From: Microlunatus speluncae | GTDB lineage: Bacteria; Actinomycetota; Actinomycetes; Propionibacteriales; Propionibacteriaceae | Direction of reading: 5' to 3' | Assembly (NCBI RefSeq): GCF_009299835.1 | Contig: NZ_VKCZ01000019.1 | Location: 655,216 to 719,215, forward strand | DNA length: 64,000 nt | In this document: positions 49,754 through 57,181 of the stretch, piece after piece | Numbering within the stretch: the first letter of the stretch is position 1 | Layout: every line of letters starts with the position of its first letter | Made by a program: the position numbers and the translations under genes | Notes under the pieces: model-generated | Databases searched by the model: none | What the model saw: the letters and a program-made list of their open reading frames with translations, nothing else | Told to the model about the DNA's origin: nothing

Positions 49754-51483
49754 CCCGATTGTTCAACGACCCCACCGAGTTCGCCGACGAGTTCGCCGAG
49801 GGGTTCGTCGCCGCGAACCGACACCTGGTGCGGGCCGTGCCCGGCGGCGTGATCCGGGCGACGGAGATCCCGGCCGGCCAGGTCGTCGTGATCACCGGCG
49901 GCGGGTCCGGGCACTATCCGGCCTTCGGTGGGCTGGTCGGCCAGGGCCTGGCCCACGGTGCGGCGCTGGGCAACATCTTCGCCTCGCCGTCGGCGCAGCA
50001 GGTCTATTCGGTGGCCAAGGCGGCCGAGTCCGGCGGCGGCGTGCTGTTCAGCTACGGCAACTATGCCGGCGACGTGCTCAACTTCGACGCCGCTCAAGAT
50101 CGACTCCGGGCCGAGGGCATCGCCTGCGAGACGGTCACCGTGACCGACGACATCTCCAGCGCGCCCGCCGCCGAACGTGATCGCCGCCGCGGCGTGGCCG
50201 GCGGTCTGTGTGTCTACAAGATCGCGGCGGCCGCCGCGGAGACGGGTCTGGACCTGGCCGAGGTGGTCCGGGTGGCGCAGGCCGCCAACGCCCGGATCCG
50301 GTCGGTCGGGGTCGCCTTCGCCGGCTGCACGCTGCCCGGTGCCGGTGCGCCGCTGTTCGAGGTGCCGGCCGGCCGGATGGCGGTCGGGCTGGGCATCCAC
50401 GGTGAGCCGGGGCTGTCCGAGACCGAGGTGCCGACCGCGGACGGGCTGGCCGAGCTGATGGTCGGCGATCTGCTGGCCGAGCTGCCCGAAGGCCTGGCCG
50501 CGCCGGCCGGGGCCCGGGTGGTGCCGGTGCTGAACGGGCTCGGGTCGGTGAAGTACGAGGAGTTGTACGTCGTCTACCGGCGGGTCGCCCGGCTGCTGGA
50601 GGATGCCGGGGCCGAGATCGTCGATCCGCAGGTCGGCGAGTTCTGCACCAGCCTGGACATGGCCGGCGCGTCGCTCACCCTGCTCTGGCTGGACGACGAG
50701 CTGGAGCCGCTGTGGACCGCGCCGGCCGACACTCCCACGTACAAGAAGGGTTCCGTCACTCGCGCGGCCGTGGTGGTGGAGGACGTGGCGACCGGAGCCG
50801 CCTCGGCTGACGTGCCGCCGGCCAGTGAGGAATCCCGGGCCGCCGCCGTGATCATCGACGCGGCGCTGGATGCGGTCCGGACGGTGCTCGACGAGGCCGC
50901 CGACGAGCTGGGCCGGCTGGACGCGATCGCCGGCGACGGTGATCACGGCATCGGCATGCAACGCGGCGCCCGGGCCGGCCGGACCGCCGCCGCGGAGGCA
51001 CTGGCCGCCGGTGCCGGCGCCGGAACGGTGCTGACCCGCGCCGCCGACGCCTGGTCCGACCGGGCCGGCGGCACCTCGGGCGCGCTCTGGGGCGTCGCGC
51101 TGCGGGCGCTGGGGGAGCGGTTGGCCGACGCCAAACGGCCGTCGGCGCACTCGGTGGTCGACGCGGTCGGCGCTGCCCGGGACGGCATCATCGGCTACGG
51201 CAAGGCCGAGGTCGGCGACAAGACGATGGTCGACGCGCTGGTCCCGTTCGCCGAAACCTTGGCGGCGGCGGTGGACGGCGGTGCGACCCTGGCGGTCGGC
51301 TGGCGGCGGGCCGCGGAGAGCGCCGTCGCCGCGGCCGCCGCGACCGCGGATCTCCTGCCCCGCAAGGGAAGGGCGCGGCCGCATGCGGAGAAGAGCCTGG
51401 GCACGCCCGATCCCGGAGCGCACTCCTTCGGCCTGATCGTCCGGACCGTGGCCGACGTCCTCGACACCGCGGCGGCCGAATGA
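49750..51483 (+). CDS. lerK: DhaK-DhaL fusion kinase, probable L-erythrulose 1-kinase
   Basis: A 577-residue kinase. The DhaK half has GGGSGHYPAF and the covalent-substrate histidine in GLGIHGEPGL (about residue 217). The DhaL half has the Mg-ATP aspartates in DAIAGDGDHGIGM, then GGTSGALWG and VGDKTMVDAL. Such single-chain enzymes phosphorylate dihydroxyacetone or four-carbon ketoses. Because it is flanked by a TIM-like isomerase, a TIM-barrel decarboxylase and an ApnO-like protein, L-erythrulose is the likely substrate. It overlaps both neighbours by four bases. A plain dihydroxyacetone kinase is the alternative. Confidence 0.8.
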   Translation: MTRLFNDPTEFADEFAEGFVAANRHLVRAVPGGVIRATEIPAGQVVVITGGGSGHYPAFGGLVGQGLAHGAALGNIFASPSAQQVYSVAKAAESGGGVLFSYGNYAGDVLNFDAAQDRLRAEGIACETVTVTDDISSAPAAERDRRRGVAGGLCVYKIAAAAAETGLDLAEVVRVAQAANARIRSVGVAFAGCTLPGAGAPLFEVPAGRMAVGLGIHGEPGLSETEVPTADGLAELMVGDLLAELPEGLAAPAGARVVPVLNGLGSVKYEELYVVYRRVARLLEDAGAEIVDPQVGEFCTSLDMAGASLTLLWLDDELEPLWTAPADTPTYKKGSVTRAAVVVEDVATGAASADVPPASEESRAAAVIIDAALDAVRTVLDEAADELGRLDAIAGDGDHGIGMQRGARAGRTAAAEALAAGAGAGTVLTRAADAWSDRAGGTSGALWGVALRALGERLADAKRPSAHSVVDAVGAARDGIIGYGKAEVGDKTMVDALVPFAETLAAAVDGGATLAVGWRRAAESAVAAAAATADLLPRKGRARPHAEKSLGTPDPGAHSFGLIVRTVADVLDTAAAE

Positions 51484-52247
51484 TCACGCCGCCCAAGATC
51501 ACGATCGGGATCAGCCTGAAGCTGTATTTCGGCCAGGCCCGCACCCTGGACTGGTCTCACGCGGTTGCCGCGATCGCCCGGGACCGGGCCGAACTGCTGC
51601 GCGCCGGGGTCGAGTTGTTCGTGTTGCCGACCTTCCCGGCCCTGGTCCCGGTCCTGCAGGTGATCGGGGACGCCCCGGTGACGGTGGGGGCGCAGGACCT
51701 GCACTGGGCCGACAGCGGCGCCTACACGGGTGAGGTGTCCGGGGCCGAGCTGGCCGAGATCGGGGTCCGCACGGTCGAGGTCGGTCATGCCGAGCGGCGC
51801 CGGTTGTTCGGCGAGACCGACGAGGTGATCAACCGCAAGACCGGCGCGGCGCTGCGGAACGGGCTGGTGCCGGTGCTCTGCGTCGGTGAGACCGACCGCT
51901 TGCCGACCGGTGCGGCGATCACGATCGTCCAAGATCAGATCGCGACGGCCCTGGCCGGCGCGGCGGCCGGACGGGTGATCATCGCGTACGAGCCGGTGTG
52001 GGCCATCGGAGCGCCGGAGCCGGCGCCGGATGATCACATCCGCGAGGTGTGCTCGGCCCTGCGCGGATCGCTCGCGCGCCCCGGCTCGGTGATCTACGGC
52101 GGCGCCGCGGGCCCCGGCCTGCTCGGCCGGCTCGGCGACGCGGTCGACGGGCTGTTCCTCGGCCGTTATGCCCACGACCCCGAGGCCGTCCGCGCCGTCC
52201 TGGACGAGGCGGCCGCTCGCCTTCGCGGGGGTGTGAGCTCGTCATGA
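51480..52247 (+). CDS. lerI: Triosephosphate isomerase-like protein, probable L-erythrulose-1-phosphate isomerase
   Basis: A 255-residue TIM-fold isomerase. Lysine lies in IGISLKLYFG, where true triosephosphate isomerases have a G-N-W-K motif; the histidine is in VEVGHAERRRLFGE and the glutamate in IIAYEPVWAIG. The altered start of the first strand and the operon context fit LerI/EryH-type enzymes that convert L-erythrulose 1-phosphate to D-erythrulose 4-phosphate. A housekeeping TIM would lie in the glycolytic cluster, so this is a paralogue. Confidence 0.8.
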   Translation: MITPPKITIGISLKLYFGQARTLDWSHAVAAIARDRAELLRAGVELFVLPTFPALVPVLQVIGDAPVTVGAQDLHWADSGAYTGEVSGAELAEIGVRTVEVGHAERRRLFGETDEVINRKTGAALRNGLVPVLCVGETDRLPTGAAITIVQDQIATALAGAAAGRVIIAYEPVWAIGAPEPAPDDHIREVCSALRGSLARPGSVIYGGAAGPGLLGRLGDAVDGLFLGRYAHDPEAVRAVLDEAAARLRGGVSSS

Positions 52248-53137
52248 ATGACTCTGGCACGGAAGGTGTTCGTTCCCTGAGCCTGTCGAAGGGCAAGGTC
52301 GATCAGGCCCGCCCTTCGACAAGCTCAGGGAACGAGGACTTGATCGGGCTGGGCAGCTATGCCTTCTTCTGGCGCCATTCCGACCGCGCGCCGAAGCCGC
52401 TGACCTTGATCGACGAGCTGCGGCTGACCCGCGAGGCCGGGCTGGCACGATTCCAGATCTGTGACTACGGGCCGCTGCTCGAGTTGTCCGATGCCGAGCT
52501 GAGGCAGGCCAAGGCGGTGGCCGACGAGCTCGGGATGGTGCTCGAACTCGGCACCAAGGGCGTCGCCGTCGATCACCTGTCCCGGTTCGTCGAGTTGGCC
52601 GTGATCTTCGAGGCCCGGCTGTTGCGCAGCATGGTGTTGCCGGCCGATCTCGATCATGGACTCGACGGAGTGGAGGACGGGTTGCGCCGGATCCTGTCGC
52701 GCTGTGCGGACGCGGGGGTCACCCTGGCTCTGGAGACGTACGAGCAGCTGCCGTCCACCGAGCTGGTCGCCCTGATCGAGCAGGTCGGCGATCCGGCGCT
52801 GGGCATCTGTCTGGATCCGGCCAACAACGTCGCCGGTCTGGAACAGCCGCGGGCGGTGGTCGAGCGCTGTGCCCCGTACACGAAAAACGTGCACGTCAAG
52901 GATTTCGCGTTCACCCGGTCCGGCGGCTGGATCGGCTTCACCCTGGAAGGTGCGCCGCTCGGCACCGGGCTGCTCGATCTTGATCACCTGCTGGCCACGG
53001 TCGATCCGGTCGGCCGCGGCATCTCCATGATCGTCGAGCACTGGCTGACCTGGCGCGGCGACTTCGCCGAGACCGCCCGGCTGGAACGCGACTGGACCGA
53101 CCACACGATCACCCGACTCGAGGAGAGCCTGCCATGA
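52244..53137 (+). CDS. oiaC: AP-endonuclease-type TIM-barrel protein, probable 3-oxo-isoapionate decarboxylase
   Basis: A 297-residue sugar-phosphate isomerase/epimerase-like TIM barrel. Metal ligands are visible in LALETYE, CLDPANN, KNVHVKDF and IVEHWLTW. The natural sequence seems to begin LIGLGSYAFFWRHSD; the first 32 codons are largely a REP-like insertion (SLSLSKG, PSTSSGNE). TTG 52340, preceded by GAGGA, may be the original start. In the D-apionate pathway OiaC removes CO2 from 3-oxo-isoapionate to give L-erythrulose. The assignment depends on operon context. Confidence 0.72.
   Translation: MNDSGTEGVRSLSLSKGKVDQARPSTSSGNEDLIGLGSYAFFWRHSDRAPKPLTLIDELRLTREAGLARFQICDYGPLLELSDAELRQAKAVADELGMVLELGTKGVAVDHLSRFVELAVIFEARLLRSMVLPADLDHGLDGVEDGLRRILSRCADAGVTLALETYEQLPSTELVALIEQVGDPALGICLDPANNVAGLEQPRAVVERCAPYTKNVHVKDFAFTRSGGWIGFTLEGAPLGTGLLDLDHLLATVDPVGRGISMIVEHWLTWRGDFAETARLERDWTDHTITRLEESLP
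52268..52335. repeat. REP-like palindromic element at the start of the oiaC-like gene
   Basis: CCCTGAGCCTGTCGAAGGG on the left and GCCCTTCGACAAGCTCAGGG on the right are inverted arms around 20 bp. The same sequence family occurs at 28414-28480 and 63678-63703. Here it adds about 25 residues in frame to the N-terminus. Confidence 0.8.
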
Positions 53138-53996
53138 CCACGACAACCGACCAGCTGACGATCGCCGTGATCGGCGCCGGCGGCAAGATGGGGATGCGGA
53201 TCTCCAACAATCTGGCCAAGACCGAGCATGTCGTCCGCTACGCCGAGACCTCGCCGGCCGGCCGAGAGCGGGTCGGCGCCGCCGGTCGCGAGGTGATCGA
53301 CTCCGCCGCGGCGGTGCCGGGCGCGGACGTGATCGTGCTCGCCGTACCCGATCTTGCCCTCGGCCCGGTGACCGAGCAGCTGGTGCCGCTGGCCGACCCG
53401 GGCGCGATCGTGCTCACCCTTGACCCCGCGGCCGCGTACGCCGGCCTGTTGACCACCCGGGACGACGTGATCATGGGTGTCGCCCACCCCTGCCACCCGT
53501 CGATCTTCCTGGAGCGGACCAGCAAGGAGGAGTGGGCCGACACCTTCGGCGGCATCGCCGCGCCGCAGGACGCCGTGGCCGCGATCGAATCCGACGACGC
53601 CGGCAAGAAGTCGATCTTGGAGACCGTGATCCGGGCGATCTATGCCCCGGTGATCGACGTGCACTGGGTCACCGTGAAGCAGTTGGCCCAGCTCGAACCG
53701 ACCCTGGTCGAAACCATCGCCTGCATGATCGGCCGGCTGCTGAACGAGGCGCTGGACGAGGCCGTGCACACGATGGGCGTCCCGGAGCCGGCCGCCCGCG
53801 CCATGCTGCTCGGCCACACCCAGGTCGCCCTGGCCAACGGTCTCCGCGGCGACAACCCGTCAGCGACGCCTGCCTGATCGCGATGGACTACGGCCGCGAG
53901 GCGATCGTCAAGGACGACTGGAAGAAGATCTTCACCGACGAGGAACTGGACCAGAACCTGGCCCGAATGCTCCACCTCGACACCCTCCACCGCTGA
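53134..53996 (+). pseudogene. apnO: 6-phosphogluconate dehydrogenase-like, probable D-apionate oxidoisomerase, with an apparent frameshift
   Basis: The first frame (53134-53877, 247 residues) has a Rossmann start (IAVIGAGGKMGMRISNNLAK), GADVIVLAVPD, HPCHPSIFL and a long helix in KKSILETVIRAIYAPVIDVH. It stops at RGDNPSATPA. The other frame continues from 53862: SDACLIAMDYGREAIVKDDW and on to the stop at 53996, which is the normal end of this family (expected N-P-F-S-D-A). One missing T in CCGTCAGC at 53860-53861 explains the shift. So the gene is either a real single-base deletion, programmed frameshifting or a sequencing error. ApnO converts D-apionate to 3-oxo-isoapionate. Confidence 0.72.
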
Positions 53997-54146
53997 CCCC
54001 ACACTGACAAGTCGGCTGGAGGTGGGGTCATCGGCGGTCTGGGTATGATCCTTCTTCCTTGTCGGCTGCAGTAGGAAGGTCTTGATGGACCCCGGTAGTA
54101 CCAGCCCCCGATCGGCGCGGCACGAAGCGGCGAGAGGGGGATCTTG

Positions 54147-55538
54147 ATGTACTGGCTGCTGTCCCTACTGCTCGGCCTGGTGGTCGTGCTGGCGATCACC
54201 GCCGTGACTGGCTATTTCGTGGCCCAGGAATTCGCCTACATGGCGGTCGACCGGTCCCGGCTCGCGGCGCGGGCCGAGGCCGGCGACCGAGCCGCGCGGC
54301 GCGCGCTGACGGTCACCCGCCGGACCTCGTTCATGCTGTCCGGAGCCCAACTCGGAATCACCGTCACCGGCCTGCTGGTCGGCTACGTGGCCGAGCCGCT
54401 GATCGGTGACGCCCTGGGGTCCGCCCTCGGCGGCGTGCGCGTCCCGGCTGGGTTCGGCATCGCGATCGGCACCATCACCGCGCTGTTGATCTCCACTCTG
54501 ATTCAAATGCTGTTCGGTGAGCTGTTCCCGAAGAACCTGGCGATCGCCCGGCCGGAACCGGTGGCACTGTGGCTGGCCCGGTCGACCACGATCTACCTGA
54601 CCGTCTTCGGCTGGTTGATCAGCATCTTCGACCGGGCTTCCAACCGGCTGCTCCGGCTGATCAAGATCGAGCCGGTGCATGATGTGGAGCACGCCGCGAC
54701 GGCCCGGGACCTGGCCCACATCGTGGCCGAGTCCAGCGACAGCGGGGTGCTGCCGGCGGACCTGTCCACGCTGCTTGATCGGATCATCGACTTCCCGCAG
54801 CGCGACGTCGAGCACGCCATGATCCCGGCCCCGCGGGTGGACACGGTCGCCGCGACCGACGACCTCACCCGGGTCCGGTCGCTGATGCGGACCGGGCACT
54901 CCCGCTACCCGGTGGTCGACGCGGACGGCGACATCCTGGGGGTGGCCCACCTGCTCGACCTGTTGCCGGTCGGGCCGGATCGCGCGGCCGAGCCGGTGAC
55001 TTCGATCATGCGCCCGGCCGTTCTCGTACCGACCGCGATGTCGCTGCCGAACGCCTTGCGCCATCTGACCGCGAACGATGCCGAGCTGGCCTGTGTGGTC
55101 GACGAATACGGCGGGATGGCAGGGATCCTCACCATCGAGGATCTGGCCGAAGAGGTCGTCGGCGACATCAACGACGAGCACGATCCGGCCGGGCCGAACC
55201 GGGCCGAGGTGGTGGCGGACGGCGACGGCTGGCTCGTCGCCGGTGATCTTCATCTGGACGAGGTCGAGCGGGTGCTGTCGTACGACCTGCCGCGCGGTGA
55301 CTTCGAGACCGTCGCCGGGCTGGTGATCGCCGAACACGGAGCGCTGCCCGAACCCGGCACCCGCGTCGTCGTGCGGCTGCCGATCGACCCGGCGGAGCTG
55401 AGCCATTCGGAGGATCCGGTGCCGCACCGGATGACCGTGGAAATCCTCGAAGTGGAGCGTCACGTGCCGTCCCGGGTCAAGATCACGATCGAGACCGATC
55501 ATGCTTCGACCGCGATCAACTCGGAGGCGGCCCGATGA
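54147..55538 (+). CDS. CNNM/CBS-domain membrane protein (TlyC/CorC-like hemolysin family)
   Basis: A 463-residue protein. The N-terminal CNNM/DUF21 domain has four hydrophobic stretches and the motifs FVAQEFAYMAVDRSRL, LSGAQLGITVTGLLVGY and GELFPKNLAIARP. Two CBS domains follow (MIPAPRVDTV, GHSRYPVVD, GDILGVAHLLDLL, VVDEYGGMAGILTIEDLAEE), then a C-terminal CorC_HlyC domain (WLVAGDLHLDEVERVL). Such proteins are linked to magnesium or cobalt transport. ATG 54147 follows GAGAGGGGG. The next gene begins within its stop. Confidence 0.88.
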   Translation: MYWLLSLLLGLVVVLAITAVTGYFVAQEFAYMAVDRSRLAARAEAGDRAARRALTVTRRTSFMLSGAQLGITVTGLLVGYVAEPLIGDALGSALGGVRVPAGFGIAIGTITALLISTLIQMLFGELFPKNLAIARPEPVALWLARSTTIYLTVFGWLISIFDRASNRLLRLIKIEPVHDVEHAATARDLAHIVAESSDSGVLPADLSTLLDRIIDFPQRDVEHAMIPAPRVDTVAATDDLTRVRSLMRTGHSRYPVVDADGDILGVAHLLDLLPVGPDRAAEPVTSIMRPAVLVPTAMSLPNALRHLTANDAELACVVDEYGGMAGILTIEDLAEEVVGDINDEHDPAGPNRAEVVADGDGWLVAGDLHLDEVERVLSYDLPRGDFETVAGLVIAEHGALPEPGTRVVVRLPIDPAELSHSEDPVPHRMTVEILEVERHVPSRVKITIETDHASTAINSEAAR

Positions 55539-56551
55539 ATGATCATCCCGCCGTCATTGTTCCGATCACCGTCGGGCTGATCCTGCTCAGCGCGTTCTTC
55601 GTCGCCGTGGAGTTCGCTCTGCTCGCCGCCAAGCGGCACCGGCTGGAGGACGCCGCTGCGAGCAGCCGTTCGGCTCGGGCGGCGTTGCGCAGCTCGACCG
55701 AACTGACCGTGCTGCTCGCCGGCGCCCAACTCGGCATCACCGCGGTCACCGTGGCGCTCGGCGCGATCACCAAGCCCGCCGTGCACCACTGGCTGATGGT
55801 GCCGCTGGAGGTGCTCAACCTGCCCACGGTCGTGGCCGACGTGATCTCCTTCCTGCTCGCGTTGTTCATCGTCACGTTCGTGCATCTGGTGGTCGGAGAG
55901 ATGGCGCCGAAGTCCTGGGCGATCGCGCATCCGGAGCACTCGGCGACGCTGCTGGCGCTGCCGATGCGGGCCTTCATGGCGGTCACCAGACCGTTGCTGC
56001 GGGCCCTGAACAGTGCCGCGAACTGGTGCCTGCGCCGGGTCGGGGTCGCGCCGGTGGACGAGCTGGCGACGGGCCAGACCAGCGACGACCTACGCCAACT
56101 GGTCGAGCACTCGGCCAACGTCGGGGCGCTGGACGCCAGATTCTCCGCCCAGCTCACGGAAGCCCTGCAGCTGGAACGGATCACGGTGGCGGAGCTGGTG
56201 CCGGCCGGCAGCAGTCCGGTCACGGTGCCGCCTGGTGCGAGGGTGGCCGAGGTGCAGCGGATCGCCGCCGAATCCGGCCACCAACGGATCGTGGTCGTCG
56301 ACTCCGGCAAGCCGCTCGGCATGATCCACGTCCGTGACACGCTGGCCGAATCCGGTGGCCGGCCGATCGACTCGCTGATCCGGCCGGTGTTGCAGCTGCC
56401 GACGACAACCACGGTCGCCTCGGCGCTGGCGACGATGAAGGAGACCAACACCCAGTTGGCGGTGGCCACCACCGACACCGAGCCGTTGGCCGGCGTGGTC
56501 ACTATTACGGACGTCCTCCGCCGCCTGCTCCCCGTCGGCGACCCGGCCTGA
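55535..56551 (+). CDS. CNNM/CBS-domain membrane protein, second of the pair
   Basis: A 338-residue protein. The CNNM domain is complete (FFVAVEFALLAAKRHRLED, LAGAQLGITAVTVALG, VGEMAPKSWAIAHPEH), followed by a CBS pair (ERITVAELVPAGSSP, HQRIVVVDSGKPLGMIHVRD). The C-terminal CorC_HlyC domain is absent. Paired full-length and short CNNM genes are common in actinobacteria and may form heterodimers. The start overlaps the first gene by four bases. Confidence 0.85.
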   Translation: MNDHPAVIVPITVGLILLSAFFVAVEFALLAAKRHRLEDAAASSRSARAALRSSTELTVLLAGAQLGITAVTVALGAITKPAVHHWLMVPLEVLNLPTVVADVISFLLALFIVTFVHLVVGEMAPKSWAIAHPEHSATLLALPMRAFMAVTRPLLRALNSAANWCLRRVGVAPVDELATGQTSDDLRQLVEHSANVGALDARFSAQLTEALQLERITVAELVPAGSSPVTVPPGARVAEVQRIAAESGHQRIVVVDSGKPLGMIHVRDTLAESGGRPIDSLIRPVLQLPTTTTVASALATMKETNTQLAVATTDTEPLAGVVTITDVLRRLLPVGDPA

Positions 56552-56582
56552 CCCGCCGGTTTCGGCGATAGGATCGGTGATC

Positions 56583-57125
56583 ATGGTGCGGCTGGTGACG
56601 GTGGTGGTGTGCCCGGAGCGGAAGGTGTTCTGGGCCGACGGGGAAGGGCCCGCGAAGTGCGCGGCGCCGGACCATGATCATCAACGGCGCGAGGTGCATC
56701 GGCATCATGACATCGTCGAGCTGCCTGATGGTGCCGTCGTGACCGCCGTTTCGTTCGACTCGGCGGATCCGTACGCCCGGGATCGGCAGCCCGACCACGG
56801 CCTCTATCTGGACCAGGCCTGGCAGCCGCCGTGGCCGCATGATCATCTGGACTGGCCCGACTTCGGTGTCCCCGCCGATCCGGACGCCATGATCACGATC
56901 CTGCGCCGCGTCCTGGACCGCGCCCGGGCGGGCGAGCGGGTCGAGCTCGGCTGCCTGGGTGGTCACGGCCGCACCGGCACCGCCCTCGCCGCTCTGGCGG
57001 TCCTCACCGGCGTTCCGCCCGCCGAGGCCGTCACCTGGACCCGTACCCACTACTGCCCCCAGGCCGTGGAAACCCCGGCCCAAGCGACCTTGATCACCCA
57101 CCTCCCGCCGACTTGTCAGAACTGA
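56583..57125 (+). CDS. Protein-tyrosine phosphatase-like protein
   Basis: A 180-residue protein (a GTG at 56577 would add two residues). The central motif VELGCLGGHGRTGTALA is a Cys-X5-Arg phosphatase loop (C-L-G-G-H-G-R), and WPDFGVPADPDAMITILRRV resembles the preceding WPD loop with its aspartate. The N-terminus contains an unusual histidine-rich stretch (DHDHQRREVHRHHDIV). It could be a tyrosine or dual-specificity phosphatase. The last residues and stop are encoded by a palindromic repeat. Confidence 0.7.
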   Translation: MVRLVTVVVCPERKVFWADGEGPAKCAAPDHDHQRREVHRHHDIVELPDGAVVTAVSFDSADPYARDRQPDHGLYLDQAWQPPWPHDHLDWPDFGVPADPDAMITILRRVLDRARAGERVELGCLGGHGRTGTALAALAVLTGVPPAEAVTWTRTHYCPQAVETPAQATLITHLPPTCQN

Positions 57126-57164
57126 GTTGTGCCATAGGGCAACTCAGTTCTGACAAGACGGCGG
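57105..57164. repeat. Palindromic element, CCGACTTGTCAGA family (copy d)
   Basis: CCGCCGACTTGTCAGAACTG on the left pairs with CAGTTCTGACAAGACGGCGG-like sequence on the right (two mismatches). The loop GTGCCATAGGGC and neighbouring bases are the reverse complement of copy c. It contains the stop of the phosphatase gene and lies between convergent genes, so it may serve as their terminator. Confidence 0.78.
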
Positions 57165-57181
57165 GGAAGTGGGGATGGGGG

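Noticed and set aside
53997..54146. Possible metal-sensing leader before the CNNM genes
   Set aside because: Only short complementary runs (GCCCCC with GGGGG) are visible; no match to known Mg or Mn riboswitch cores.
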